Notes: generated by a model not told the origin, from the letters alone. A stretch of 64,000 nucleotides of DNA from Rhodobacter sp. Har01 (GCF_020564565.1 NZ_JAJCTD010000001.1:558001-622000), one strand, 5' to 3'; shown: positions 24,533 to 32,674, numbered from the stretch's first letter. A program made the numbers and translations.

Positions 24533-25175
24533 AGTCATACAGCCGCTTCGCCTCTTCCAGAGTGTCGAACATGTAGAGCCGGCCGTGCTTGAGCACGGCC
24601 GCCTGACGGCAGAACTTCTCAAGCGTCTGGGCCGAATGCGAGACGATGACGACGGTGGCATTCTTCAGCCGCTCGCGCAGGATGTCGCCGGCCTTGCGGT
24701 TGAACTCGACGTCCACCGTCGAGGGCATGCCTTCGTCGATCAGGTAGATGTCGAATTCCAGCGCCAGCATCAGTGCGAAGGTGAAGCGTGCCCGCATTCC
24801 CGAAGAATAGGTCGAAAGCGGCATCTCGAAATACTCGCCCAGGTTGCAGACCCAGCGGCAGAAGCTCTCGACGTAGTCGGCGTCAAGGGCATAGAGGCGG
24901 GCGATGTAGCGGCAGTTCTCATGCGCCGAATGCCGGGTCGAGACCCCGCCCATGAAGCCGAGAGGGAAGGACACCCGGCAGCTGCGGGTGATCTTGCCTT
25001 CGTCCGGCTTCTCAAGCCCGGCCATCATATTGATCAGCGTGGTCTTGCCGGTGCCGTTCTGCGCCAGGATGCCCAGCGAACGGCCCATCTCGACCCGGAA
25101 CGAGGCCTGGTCAAGGATGACCTTGCGCTGCGTGCCGGTCCAGAACGACTTGGAGACGTTGTCGAACTCGATCAT
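24525..25175 (-). CDS. kpsT: Capsule polysaccharide ABC transporter ATP-binding protein (KpsT type)
   Basis: 216 residues, the usual KpsT length. It powers export of capsule polysaccharide across the inner membrane. It has Walker A GILAQNGTGKTTLI, a degenerate signature STYSSGMRARF (SSGM in place of LSGGQ, typical for KpsT/Wzt), and Walker B FDIYLIDEGM. The start at 25175 (MIEFDNVSKSF) was chosen by family N-terminus; the longer in-frame reading to 25388 is a poor match. Followed directly by kpsE and kdsA. The permease partner KpsM is not adjacent; the gene upstream is nhaA, so it must be encoded elsewhere. Confidence 0.85.
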   Translation of the reverse strand: MIEFDNVSKSFWTGTQRKVILDQASFRVEMGRSLGILAQNGTGKTTLINMMAGLEKPDEGKITRSCRVSFPLGFMGGVSTRHSAHENCRYIARLYALDADYVESFCRWVCNLGEYFEMPLSTYSSGMRARFTFALMLALEFDIYLIDEGMPSTVDVEFNRKAGDILRERLKNATVVIVSHSAQTLEKFCRQAAVLKHGRLYMFDTLEEAKRLYDYA

Positions 25176-25442
25176 CCCGCGGTTCCGCGCCGGTTCGAAC
25201 CGGTCGCGCCTTGCCTCTGTGCCTTGCCCTGCCTCGACGTTGACTTGCGGAACGGGCATTCCCCAAGGTGCCGGATCTTTGTGCCGGATCTTCGTGAACG
25301 TCCGGTTCATGCCCGTCCGCACCGCGCCGAAGTCAGGTTCGCCGGCCATTGCGGCACCATTATGGTGGCAAACCGGGCCGGCTGACAATGGGGGGTGGCG
25401 GATCGGCGCCGGTTCGGGGGGGCGGCGGAAGCCCGGGCGCGG

Positions 25443-26654
25443 TCACGCCCGCAGGCTGCGCGACAGCACCAGGGCAAGCGGCCCGGCCAGCAGGCTGAAG
25501 GCCAGGCCCATCCGGGCGGCTTCCTGCATCAGGCCGCCGGGCAGGCTGGCGTCGATGGCGATGGCCGGGACGGTGAAGCCGCAGCCAAGGATCACGGTGA
25601 TCACCGCCAGGTCCGCCAGCCGCACGCCGGGCGGCAGCCGCAGGCCGAACGCCAGCGCCAGCGCAAGCGCCCCTGCGACCATGCCCAGCGGGCGGCCGAT
25701 CCAGAGGCTGGCAAGCGTGACCAGCGTCGTCGGCGAAAAGGCCAGAAGGTCGACCCCGCCGCGGACCAGGCCGAACAGGAACAGCACCACCGCGACGGGG
25801 CGCACCAAGAGATGCGCCAGCCGGTTCAACGGATCGTGCAGGAAGGTCTCGGCTTCGGCGAACAGGCCGAAGCTGCGGTCGGCATGGGCGATGGCGGGGA
25901 TCACCGGCAACAGGCCCAGCGTGGCCGGCAGGCCCGAGGCGGCGACGCCGAACCAGCTGAGCGCACCGGCCAGCGTATAGGGCCAGAGGGCCAGTCCGGC
26001 CCGGCGGCGGCGTTCGGAGGCGCCGGGGGGCGGGCGGCGGCCATACAATGCCCAGACGCCGACCGAGGCCACCGCAGGCAGGGCAAGCCACATCAGGCGC
26101 AAGGACAGGTTGGGGTTCGACAGCCCGAGGATCAGCAGCGCCAGGATGTCGGTCGCGATGGCCAGCAGCAGCAGCAGATGCAGCGCCGGGTGGCCGGCGC
26201 CGAAGGCCAGGCGACCGAACAGATAGGCCAGCACCACGTCGGTGCCGAGCGGCACCTGCCAGCCGGTGGCAAAGCCGGCTTCCTCGGCGGTCTCGATCAG
26301 GGCGGCCAGCACGACCCAGGCGATCAGTGCCCCGGCCATGCCGGCGCCGACAAGGCCCATCGGCATCAGCGCCCGGTCCTGCGAAAGCGCGCCGCGTTCG
26401 AGGATCAACGCTTCCCACAGCTCTTTGCCGATGAAGAAGAAGAACAGCGCCATGAGGATGTCGGTGACGACAAGGAAAGGGGTGAGCGTCACGGTGCCGG
26501 GCCACATCCAGGCGGGCAGGTCGATCTCGACCAGGTGCGATTCGATGAAGTCGTAGTAGGTTTCCGGCGACAGGTTCACCCAAAGCGTTGCAAGACCCGC
26601 GCCGCAAAGCAGCGCAAAGGCGAAATGCCGGACGAAGGGCGAGATTCGATACAT
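25443..26654 (-). CDS. nhaA: NhaA-family Na+/H+ antiporter with altered active-site residues
   Basis: 403 residues, about 11-12 membrane segments, inner membrane. It aligns by eye with E. coli NhaA across GTDVVLAYLFGRLA (E. coli ATDIAFALGVLA), LLLLAIATDILALLI (AIIDDLGAIII), WIGRPLG (LIGKPLG) and ILGCGFTV (ILCGIGFTM). Of the functional residues, D133 is kept as D139 and D164 as D169, but D163 is replaced by T168 and K300 by R321. That could change stoichiometry or ion choice. Start MYRISPFVRH at 26654. The divergent gene at 26866 shares an intergenic paired-palindrome element. Confidence 0.85.
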   Translation of the reverse strand: MYRISPFVRHFAFALLCGAGLATLWVNLSPETYYDFIESHLVEIDLPAWMWPGTVTLTPFLVVTDILMALFFFFIGKELWEALILERGALSQDRALMPMGLVGAGMAGALIAWVVLAALIETAEEAGFATGWQVPLGTDVVLAYLFGRLAFGAGHPALHLLLLLAIATDILALLILGLSNPNLSLRLMWLALPAVASVGVWALYGRRPPPGASERRRRAGLALWPYTLAGALSWFGVAASGLPATLGLLPVIPAIAHADRSFGLFAEAETFLHDPLNRLAHLLVRPVAVVLFLFGLVRGGVDLLAFSPTTLVTLASLWIGRPLGMVAGALALALAFGLRLPPGVRLADLAVITVILGCGFTVPAIAIDASLPGGLMQEAARMGLAFSLLAGPLALVLSRSLRA

Positions 26655-26767
26655 GACGGGAGTGTGCGTTGCCAGTCTTCCGGGTAGACCCTGCCAGGCG
26701 GAGCCGCAAGGCAAGGACGCGGCATGACAGCGGGTTGTGGCCGGACTGCACCGGACCGGGTGCCGTG

Positions 26768-26814
26768 CCGATTTCCGCAGCCGGAAATCGGTGCGGATTT
26801 TCGTCGAAAATCCG
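26768..26814. repeat. Paired palindromic intergenic element, copy 3
   Basis: CCGATTTCCG/CGGAAATCGG (26768-26791, 4-nt loop) followed by CGGATTTTCG/CGAAAATCCG (26794-26814). The first dyad is the same as in copies 1 and 2; the second has ATTTTCG in place of GAATTCG. It lies in the divergent nhaA/UDG promoter region. Confidence 0.7.
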
Positions 26815-26865
26815 GGGCCCGGGCGGCAGCGTGACGAAGCGGTGGCAAGCGGATAGTCTGGCCGC

Positions 26866-27453
26866 ATGGGACTGGTCGAGGACATCCGCGCCTGCCGACT
26901 CTGTGCGCCCCGGTTTGCGACCTCGGCCACGGGGCATGCGCCGCGCCCTGTGGTCTGGTTCGCGCCCGGCGCGCGGCTGTTGATCGCGGGGCAGGCGCCG
27001 GGGGCGCGGGTGCAGGCCTCTGGGCGGCCCTTCACCGATCCGTCCGGCGACCGGCTGCGGGCCTGGACGGGGCTGTCGCCGGAGGCCTTCTATGACCGCG
27101 ACCGGGTGGCCATCGTGCCGATGGCCTTCTGCTTTCCGGGCCATGACGCGCGGGGTGCGGACCTGCCGCCGCCGCCGCTGTGCGCGGCCACCTGGCGGGC
27201 GCGGGTGATGACTTCGCTGCCGGGGCTGCGGTTGCGGCTGCTGGTCGGGGGCGCTGCGATCCGCTGGCATCTGGGCCTGCGCGGTGTCACTGCCGCGGTG
27301 GCGGATTGGCGCATCTGGGCGGATCAGGGGGTGTTCCCCTTGCCGCACCCGTCCTGGCGGAATACCGCATGGCTGAAGCGCAACCCCTGGTTCGAGGCCG
27401 AGCTTGTGCCGGCCCTGCGGGTGCAGGTGCGCGCGGTGATGGAGGCGGCATGA
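26866..27453 (+). CDS. Uracil-DNA glycosylase family protein
   Basis: 195 residues. It has UDG-superfamily motifs: GQAPGARVQASGRPFTDPSG (about residues 42-61), matching the GEAPG..GxPF..G motif A region of families 4/5 and related groups, and PLPHPSWRN near residue 160 for the HPS motif B. An N-terminal CRLC pair recalls the Fe-S cysteines of family 4, but the full four-cysteine set is not evident, so uracil excision is probable rather than certain. Its stop overlaps the sseB-family start by four bases. Confidence 0.8.
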   Translation: MGLVEDIRACRLCAPRFATSATGHAPRPVVWFAPGARLLIAGQAPGARVQASGRPFTDPSGDRLRAWTGLSPEAFYDRDRVAIVPMAFCFPGHDARGADLPPPPLCAATWRARVMTSLPGLRLRLLVGGAAIRWHLGLRGVTAAVADWRIWADQGVFPLPHPSWRNTAWLKRNPWFEAELVPALRVQVRAVMEAA

Positions 27454-28241
27454 CTGTGGTGACCTTGCTGGATGCGGCCCATGCCGCGGTGTCGGCCGCG
27501 CCTGACGACGAGCGGGCGCGGCTGCGCTTCTATGAACGGCTGGCGGATGGCGAGCTGTTCCTGCTGTTGGAGCGCGAAGCCGAGGCCGAGGTGCTGGACC
27601 CGAGGGTCTTTGCGCTGGACAGCGGGCCGGTGGTGCTGGTCTTTGACCGCGAAGAGCGGCTGGCCGAGTTCTCGGGCGGGGTGGTCGCACCTTATGCTGC
27701 CTTGCCGGGGCGGGTGATCGCGGGGCTGCTGAAGGGGCAGGGGATCGGGCTGGGGGTGAACCTGGGCGTCGCGCCGTCAGAGATGCTGTTGCCGCCAGAG
27801 GCGCTGGACTGGCTGGCCGATGCGCTGGCGCCGGCGCCCGAGGAGGTGGAGGCGGTGCCGGAGTCCTTTGTGGCGCCGGTGGTGCCCGAGGACTTTGTCG
27901 CGGGGCTGGACGCCAAGCTGGCCCGGGCCGGCGGGCTGGCCACGGCAGCAGTGCTGGCCGGGGTGGTCTATGCCGGCGGGCGGCAGGGGCACCTGCTGGC
28001 CTTTCTGGATGCCGTGCCGGGGTCGCAGGGCGCGCTGGCGCGGGCGGTGCAGGAGGCGCTGGTGTTTTCCGGGCTGGAGGCCGGCGAGGTGGACGTGGCC
28101 TTCCTGACCGCGGGCGAGCCGGCGGCAGAGGCGCTGGCGGCGGTGGGCCTGCGGTTCGACCTGCCGGTGCCCGAGGCGACCGAGCCGGTGGCGCCGAAGC
28201 CGCCCGGGATGGACCCGGCGCGCCCGCCGAAGCTGCGCTGA
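27450..28241 (+). CDS. SseB family protein
   Basis: 263 residues. It begins MTVVTLLDAAHAAVSAAPDD and carries the SseB N-terminal domain (ELFLLLE, ALDSGPVVLVFDREERLAEF, GVNLGVAPSEMLLPPEALDWL) plus a C-terminal SseB_C-like half (GGRQGHLLAFLDAVPGSQGALARAV). Despite the Salmonella name this is a general cytoplasmic family of unknown role. Coupled by ATGA overlap to the glycosylase. The acidic, Pro-rich middle and end are low complexity. Confidence 0.8.
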   Translation: MTVVTLLDAAHAAVSAAPDDERARLRFYERLADGELFLLLEREAEAEVLDPRVFALDSGPVVLVFDREERLAEFSGGVVAPYAALPGRVIAGLLKGQGIGLGVNLGVAPSEMLLPPEALDWLADALAPAPEEVEAVPESFVAPVVPEDFVAGLDAKLARAGGLATAAVLAGVVYAGGRQGHLLAFLDAVPGSQGALARAVQEALVFSGLEAGEVDVAFLTAGEPAAEALAAVGLRFDLPVPEATEPVAPKPPGMDPARPPKLR

Positions 28242-28272
28242 GGCCGGGCGGGCCGCGGGGGGGCAGCCGGGG

Positions 28273-28302
28273 CCTCCGGCGGGAGTATTTGGCAAAGGGC
28301 AA
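28273..28302 (+). repeat. Intergenic repeat family B, copy 1
   Basis: A 30-bp unit CCTCCGGCGGGAGTATTTGG followed by CAAAGGGCAA. An identical 30-bp copy is at 50602-50631. The first nine bases can pair as CCTCCGG/CCGGAGG-like stems with flanking sequence. Confidence 0.8.
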
Positions 28303-28316
28303 GCGGGCAGGGTTGG

Positions 28317-28330
28317 GGTATCATGATACC
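28317..28330. promoter_or_regulatory. 14-bp perfect palindrome upstream of rplM
   Basis: GGTATCATGATACC, a perfect dyad 50 bp upstream of the rplM -35 box. It has operator-like size and AT core in a GC-rich region. The binding protein is unknown. Confidence 0.35.
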
Positions 28331-28379
28331 GCATCTTCAAGGGTATTGATTTTGCTTGGTATTTTGTTTCGGGGTGCGC

Positions 28380-28408
28380 TTGACGGGGGGGCGGGCTTCG
28401 GCGATAAG
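28380..28408 (+). promoter_or_regulatory. rplM-rpsI promoter
   Basis: TTGACG (28380-28385), 17-bp spacer, GATAAG (28403-28408). It is the best sigma70-type promoter seen in the window and is suitably strong for ribosomal protein genes. The predicted start is near 28415, leaving a leader of about 50 nt. Confidence 0.65.
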
Positions 28409-28464
28409 CCCGCATCCGAATTCGCGGGGGGGACTTCCCCGCCCCAACGTTCATGGGACCACCG

Positions 28465-28929
28465 ATGAAAACCTATACCGCAACGCCTGCGGAGATCGAG
28501 AAGAAGTGGATCCTGATCGACGCCGAGGGCGTCGTTCTGGGCCGCCTTGCCACGATCGTCGCCAATATCCTGCGCGGCAAGAACAAGCCGACCTTCACGC
28601 CGCACATGGACATGGGCGACAACGTGATCGTCATCAACGCCGACAAGGTGCAGATGACCGGCAACAAGCGCAACGACAAGGTCTATTTCTGGCACACCGG
28701 CCACCCGGGCGGGATCAAGAGCCGCACCGCCAAGGCCATCCTGGAAGGCGCGCATCCCGAGCGCGTGGTCGAGAAGGCCGTCGAGCGGATGATCACCCGC
28801 AACCGCCTTGGCCGCCAGCAGATGACCAACCTGCGCGTCTATGCCGGCGCCACCCATCCTCATGAAGCCCAAGCTCCCACCGTCCTGGACGTGAAGGCGC
28901 TGAACCCGAAGAACACCCGGAGCGCGTAA
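28465..28929 (+). CDS. rplM: 50S ribosomal protein L13
   Basis: 154 residues. It begins [20 protein letters not shown] and contains [20 protein letters not shown] and the [16 protein letters not shown] signature. Start 28465 was preferred to an ATG four codons earlier on family alignment. rpsI follows after 3 bp, the universal rplM-rpsI pair. Confidence 0.97.
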   Translation: MKTYTATPAEIEKKWILIDAEGVVLGRLATIVANILRGKNKPTFTPHMDMGDNVIVINADKVQMTGNKRNDKVYFWHTGHPGGIKSRTAKAILEGAHPERVVEKAVERMITRNRLGRQQMTNLRVYAGATHPHEAQAPTVLDVKALNPKNTRSA

Positions 28930-28932
28930 ACC

Positions 28933-29418
28933 ATGGCCGACATCAAGTCTCTCGACGATCTGAAGGCCGCCGTCGCCGCCCCGGCCGAAGCTGCCGCCGC
29001 CGCCGCCCCGCGGGCGCCGGTCCGCGACAAGCTGGGCCGCAGCTATGCCACCGGCAAGCGCAAGGACGCGGTCGCCCGCGTCTGGGTCAAGCCCGGCTCG
29101 GGCAAGGTCACCGTCAACGGCAAGGACATGGCGGCGTATTTCGCCCGTCCGGTGCTGCAGATGATCCTCAAGCAGCCGTTCACCGTGGCCAATGTGGAAG
29201 GCCAGTTCGACGTGATGGCCACCGTCACCGGCGGCGGCCTGTCGGGCCAGGCGGGTGCGGTCAAGCACGGCATTTCGAAGGCGCTGCAGATCTATGAGCC
29301 CAGCCTTCGTGGCGCCCTCAAGGCGGCCGGCTTCCTGACCCGCGACAGCCGCGTGGTCGAGCGCAAGAAGTACGGCAAGCCGAAGGCCCGCCGCAGCTTC
29401 CAGTTCTCGAAGCGCTGA
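28933..29418 (+). CDS. rpsI: 30S ribosomal protein S9
   Basis: 161 residues. The alphaproteobacterial form has an Ala-rich N-terminal extension (about 35 residues). The core is [20 protein letters not shown] and the tail ends [17 protein letters not shown], whose terminal lysine-arginine reaches the P-site tRNA in the ribosome. Transcribed with rplM and followed by a terminator at 29439. Confidence 0.97.
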   Translation: MADIKSLDDLKAAVAAPAEAAAAAAPRAPVRDKLGRSYATGKRKDAVARVWVKPGSGKVTVNGKDMAAYFARPVLQMILKQPFTVANVEGQFDVMATVTGGGLSGQAGAVKHGISKALQIYEPSLRGALKAAGFLTRDSRVVERKKYGKPKARRSFQFSKR

Positions 29419-29438
29419 TCAGTTCGGATTCCAGTGCG

Positions 29439-29470
29439 AAGGCCCGCCCCCGTTGCGGGCCTTTTGCTTT
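29439..29470 (+). terminator. Terminator of rplM-rpsI
   Basis: AAGGCCCGC (29439-29447), 7-nt loop, GCGGGCCTT (29455-29463) running into TTTTGCTTT. Confidence 0.85.
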
Positions 29471-29482
29471 GGCGCCGGAACG

Positions 29483-29509
29483 AAAAAAAGGGCCGGTTTC
29501 CCGGCCCTT
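29483..29509 (-). terminator. Terminator of the DUF1127 gene
   Basis: Minus strand: AAGGGCCGG, loop GAAA, CCGGCCCTT followed by a T-run (complement of A7 at 29483-29489). It lies 37 bp beyond the DUF1127 stop. Confidence 0.85.
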
Positions 29510-29546
29510 AGTCGCTCAGGGGAGCGGTGCGGGGGGCCTCGGGACG

Positions 29547-29759
29547 TCAGTCCACCCAGGGCGCCTTGCCGCATTCGGAAGCGCGGACCGTATCGGTCAG
29601 GCCGATGTCGCGCAGAAGATGAGCATCCAGATGCGACAGCGCCCGGCGGGTGCGGCGGCGGTCGTCCATCCGGGCCAAGGTCAACCCCAGACCGACCAAC
29701 AGGCGCGCGACCGGCGGCAGGGCAGGAAGGGCGATGGTCTTGCTTGCGGTGCGGGACAT
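29547..29759 (-). CDS. DUF1127 small protein
   Basis: 70 residues. The C-terminal DUF1127 (YjiS-like) motif is RRALSHLDAHLLRDIGLTDT, preceded by an amphipathic Leu-rich helix (LPPVARLLVGLGLTLARM). An AAGGAGGTGCGCC leader precedes the ATG at 29759. Arg-rich DUF1127 proteins in alphaproteobacteria affect RNA turnover and phosphate or stress responses, and in Rhodobacter one precedes the CcsR sRNAs; no such CUCC-repeat sRNAs follow here. It is transcribed divergently from a MocR-type regulator and shares its operator region. Confidence 0.88.
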   Translation of the reverse strand: MSRTASKTIALPALPPVARLLVGLGLTLARMDDRRRTRRALSHLDAHLLRDIGLTDTVRASECGKAPWVD

Positions 29760-29770
29760 GGCGCACCTCC

Positions 29771-29860
29771 TTTGTGTTGATACAATGCGGCGTGTCTGAT
29801 AGGAACATTGTAACAAAGCCCGCAAATGAGTCGCCAGAGTTACATTGTGCCGGATACAAT
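29771..29860. promoter_or_regulatory. Operator cluster shared by DUF1127 and the MocR-type gene
   Basis: Four related half-sites: TACAATG (29781-29787), CATTGTA (29806-29812), ACATTGT (29842-29848) and ATACAAT (29854-29860). The first two form a perfect 7-bp inverted repeat 18 bp apart, and the last two another with a 5-bp gap inside the coding start. Each TACAAT is also a good -10 box, one for each direction, so regulator binding would occlude both promoters. Confidence 0.55.
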
Positions 29861-31250
29861 CTGGAAACCTGACCTGACCGCCTTTCCCGGCCCCAAATAC
29901 CAGGGGTTGAGCCGGGCGCTGCGCGAGGCGATCCGGGGGGGAGAGCTGCCGCCCGGCACGCAACTGCCGACGGTGCGCGACCTGGCCTGGCGGCTGAGCC
30001 TGACGCCGGGCACGGTGGCGCGGGCCTATCAGCTGGCCACGCAGGAGGGGATGCTTGAGGCGACGGTCGGGCGCGGCACCTTCGTCGCCGCCGCGCGGCC
30101 GCGGCTGGGGCCGACGCAGCCGCTGTATACCGAGCGGGTCTCTGGCGGGGCGACCGGGATCGTCGACCTGCGGCCGCCACAGGTGCCCGAGGTGGGCCAG
30201 GCCGAGGCATTCCGCGCGGCCCTGCTGGCGATGGCCGAGACCACGGGGCAGGGCTGGCTGGACTATACCACCCAGCGCGCCGAAGCGCCCCTGCGCGCCG
30301 AAATCGTGCGCTGGATGGGCGACCGCATTCTTGGCCCCATCGGCCCCGAGGACGTGGCGCTGACCCACGGCGGACAGAATGCCATCGGGCTGATCCTCGA
30401 TTGCTGCCTGCGCGGCGACCGCCCGGTGGTGCTGATCGAGGAACTGGCCTATCCCGGCTTCCGCTCGTCCGCCCGGGCCGCGAGGGCCGAGGTGGTGGCG
30501 GTCGAGATCGACCGCCACGGTATGGTGCCCGCGGCACTGGAGGCCGCCTGTCGCCGCCACGGCCCGCAGGTGCTGTGCCTGACGACCGAAGCGCAAAACC
30601 CAACCACCGGCCGGATGCCGATGGAACGCCGGGCCGAGATTGCCCGCATCGCCCGGGCCTTCGATCTGCAGGTGCTGGAGGACGACTGCTATTCGGTGGC
30701 CGAAAGCGACATTCCCAGCTTGCGCGCGCTGGCCCCGGAACGGGTCTGGCATGTCGGCGGCATGTCGAAGACCGTCTCGGCGGCGCTGCGGTTCGGCTTT
30801 GTCATCTGCCCCGCCGGCATGGGCGACGCCGGGCGGATGGCGGCACAGCACGGGTATTTCGCGCTGAGCCGGGCGGTCAGCGACCTGTGCCTGCATCTGT
30901 TCCAGTCCGGCGCGGCCGACAGGATTCGCGCCCGCGTCCAGGCCGAGTTCGCCCGTCGCCTGCAGGTGACGGTGAACCGCCTGGGCGCCTATGACCTGGG
31001 CTGGCAGCCCGGGGTGCCCTTCGTCTGGCTGACCTTGCCGCGAGGCTGGCGGACCTCGACCTTTGCCCGCATGGCCGAGGCCGAGGGCGTGCTGGTCCGC
31101 CCGGCCGACGAATATGCGCTGGTGGGCGGGCGGGCACCGAATGCGGTGCGGATTGCCGTCGCGGGCAACCTGCCGATGCCGGCCTACGAGGCCGCGCTGG
31201 ACCGGCTGGCGCGGCTTCTGGCCAATCCGCCGGGCGATCTGTCGGTCTGA
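29826..31250 (+). CDS. MocR/PdxR-type regulator (GntR wHTH fused to aminotransferase fold)
   Basis: 474 residues. An N-terminal winged helix of GntR type (LSRALREAIRGGELPPGTQL, LAWRLSLTPGTVARAYQLA; about residues 25-90) is joined to a fold-type-I aminotransferase domain with the PLP lysine in HVGGMSKTVSAALRFG and the aspartate in VLEDDCYSV. Such proteins sense PLP or an amino-compound adduct. The target may be the divergent DUF1127 gene, its own gene, or genes elsewhere; no pdx or amino-acid gene is adjacent. Repeated ATTGTA/TACAAT half-sites flank its start. Confidence 0.87.
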   Translation: MSRQSYIVPDTIWKPDLTAFPGPKYQGLSRALREAIRGGELPPGTQLPTVRDLAWRLSLTPGTVARAYQLATQEGMLEATVGRGTFVAAARPRLGPTQPLYTERVSGGATGIVDLRPPQVPEVGQAEAFRAALLAMAETTGQGWLDYTTQRAEAPLRAEIVRWMGDRILGPIGPEDVALTHGGQNAIGLILDCCLRGDRPVVLIEELAYPGFRSSARAARAEVVAVEIDRHGMVPAALEAACRRHGPQVLCLTTEAQNPTTGRMPMERRAEIARIARAFDLQVLEDDCYSVAESDIPSLRALAPERVWHVGGMSKTVSAALRFGFVICPAGMGDAGRMAAQHGYFALSRAVSDLCLHLFQSGAADRIRARVQAEFARRLQVTVNRLGAYDLGWQPGVPFVWLTLPRGWRTSTFARMAEAEGVLVRPADEYALVGGRAPNAVRIAVAGNLPMPAYEAALDRLARLLANPPGDLSV

Positions 31251-31401
31251 CTGCGGTCGCGACCCCGGCGCAGGGGTGTTGCACGGCGGACTCGCTCACG
31301 CGCATTTGCGGTCCAAGGCGTTGACCGCAGGCCGGGCAGGCGTTCATCCTTTGTTAAAACAAGCCGTCTAACGGCGATCGAGCAGCAAAGAGATCCTGAA
31401 C

Positions 31402-31662
31402 ATGGGACACCAGACGTCTTTTCATGCCCCGCACGGCGGGGCCGATTTCCTGGGCTGGCGCAAGACCCGCGCCGGTGCGACCGAAATCGTCTACGATGAT
31501 GGCGTGGCGCGCCGGATGGTCTGGCGCGTGGCAGGACCCGAAGCGAGCGACGCGCGCATTTCCGATGCGCTGCGCGTGGCGGTGGGCAGCCACCGCATCG
31601 TGCCGACGCTTTACGACGAGTTGAAAAAGCGGGCGATCGGGATCGAAAAGGTCGCCGGCTAG
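31402..31662 (+). CDS. Hypothetical 86-residue protein
   Basis: 86 residues, beginning MGHQTSFHAPHGGADFLGWR and ending KKRAIGIEKVAG. No named family recognised. It is a compact basic/acidic mix without signal peptide or membrane segment. The normal GC-rich codon use and the clear frame between two intergenic gaps support a real gene. The ribosome site (AGAGATCCTGAAC) is weak. It stands alone between the MocR-type gene and an ABC transporter operon. Function unknown. Confidence 0.6.
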   Translation: MGHQTSFHAPHGGADFLGWRKTRAGATEIVYDDGVARRMVWRVAGPEASDARISDALRVAVGSHRIVPTLYDELKKRAIGIEKVAG

Positions 31663-31766
31663 GCAATCGCGGCATCGGCTGGAGCGGGGCGGCGGCGGCC
31701 GCCCATTTCACATTGCGGCCGGGCCATTGCGAAACAAGCCTTGCAATGCCGTCCAACCGGCGGCAG

Positions 31767-31778
31767 GTTTGATCAAAC
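31767..31778. promoter_or_regulatory. 12-bp palindrome before the polyamine-type ABC operon
   Basis: GTTTGATCAAAC, a perfect dyad ending 26 bp upstream of the first permease start. The size and place suit a repressor operator. The TTGAT-ATCAA spacing is too short for an FNR/FnrL box. Confidence 0.35.
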
Positions 31779-31804
31779 AAGAAACCGGCTCCGCAGGGGG
31801 GGCG

Positions 31805-32674
31805 ATGGCGAAATCGAATTCGGCCGAGGCGCGGGCCGGGTGGCTTCTGGCCGCCCCACCCGCGGTCTATGCGGCGCTGCTGCTGGCGGCCCCGCTGGCG
31901 ACGGTGCTGCTCTATTCAGTGCTGACGGGCGAAAAGGGGGCGGTCTCGACGCCCTTCACGCTGTCGAACTATGCCGAGATCCTGTCGAAGCCGGTCTACA
32001 AGGCGGTGATGTGGCGGTCGCTGTATGTCTCGATGCTGGTCACGCTGACCACGGTGCTGCTGGCCTATCCGATTGCCTATTTCGTCAGCTTCCACGTGTC
32101 GCCGTCGAAAAAGTCGCTCTGGCTGTTCTTGATCACCATCCCGTTCTGGACCAGCTACATCATCCGGGTGTCGCTGTGGCGCACCATCCTGGGCTATGAC
32201 GGCATCATCGACAGCACGCTGATCAGCACCGGCCTGATGGACAGCCAGCTGAACATCCTGTCGAACGGGGTGATCTCGATCATCATCACGCTGAGCCATG
32301 CCTATGCGCCGTTCGCGGTGCTGCCGATCTTTGTCAGCCTGGAAAAGGTCGAGCGGCCGCTGCTCGAGGCCGGGCAGGACCTGGGGGAATCGAAGCTGAT
32401 GACCTTCCTGCGGGTCACCCTTCCGCTGTCGATGCCGGGGGTGATCGCCGCCGTTCTGATCGTCTTCATCCCCACGGTGGGCGACTACGTGACGCCGGAA
32501 CTGATCGGCGGCGGCAAGACCCCGATGGTGGCGAACCTGATCGAAAGCCAGATGCTGAAGCAGCGCGACCAGGCCATGGGCTCGGCCCTCGCCGTGACGG
32601 CGATGCTGATCGTGGGGATCGTCAGCGTGGTCTTCGTGCTGATGAACCGACGATTCATCGGGGGACAGAAATGA
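31805..32674 (+). CDS. ABC transporter permease, PotB/spermidine-putrescine type
   Basis: 289 residues. Six membrane segments with the permease EAA loop EAGQDLGESKLMTFLRVTLPLSMPG (split here for length: EAGQDLGESK and LPLSMPG). It forms the inner-membrane channel with the next gene product. The resemblance is to PotB/PotH-type importers for polyamines or related cationic compounds. The start is at 31805 behind a G-rich leader. It overlaps the second permease by four bases. No periplasmic binding protein gene precedes it. Confidence 0.82.
   Translation: MAKSNSAEARAGWLLAAPPAVYAALLLAAPLATVLLYSVLTGEKGAVSTPFTLSNYAEILSKPVYKAVMWRSLYVSMLVTLTTVLLAYPIAYFVSFHVSPSKKSLWLFLITIPFWTSYIIRVSLWRTILGYDGIIDSTLISTGLMDSQLNILSNGVISIIITLSHAYAPFAVLPIFVSLEKVERPLLEAGQDLGESKLMTFLRVTLPLSMPGVIAAVLIVFIPTVGDYVTPELIGGGKTPMVANLIESQMLKQRDQAMGSALAVTAMLIVGIVSVVFVLMNRRFIGGQK

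Noticed and set aside
25360..28302. A 980-codon minus-strand frame over nhaA, the glycosylase-like gene and sseB
   Set aside because: Low-complexity Pro/Arg/Ala translation in a different frame from NhaA; explained by codon bias.
31767..31778. GTTTGATCAAAC as an FNR/FnrL box
   Set aside because: FNR sites need TTGAT and ATCAA separated by four bases; here the halves overlap.
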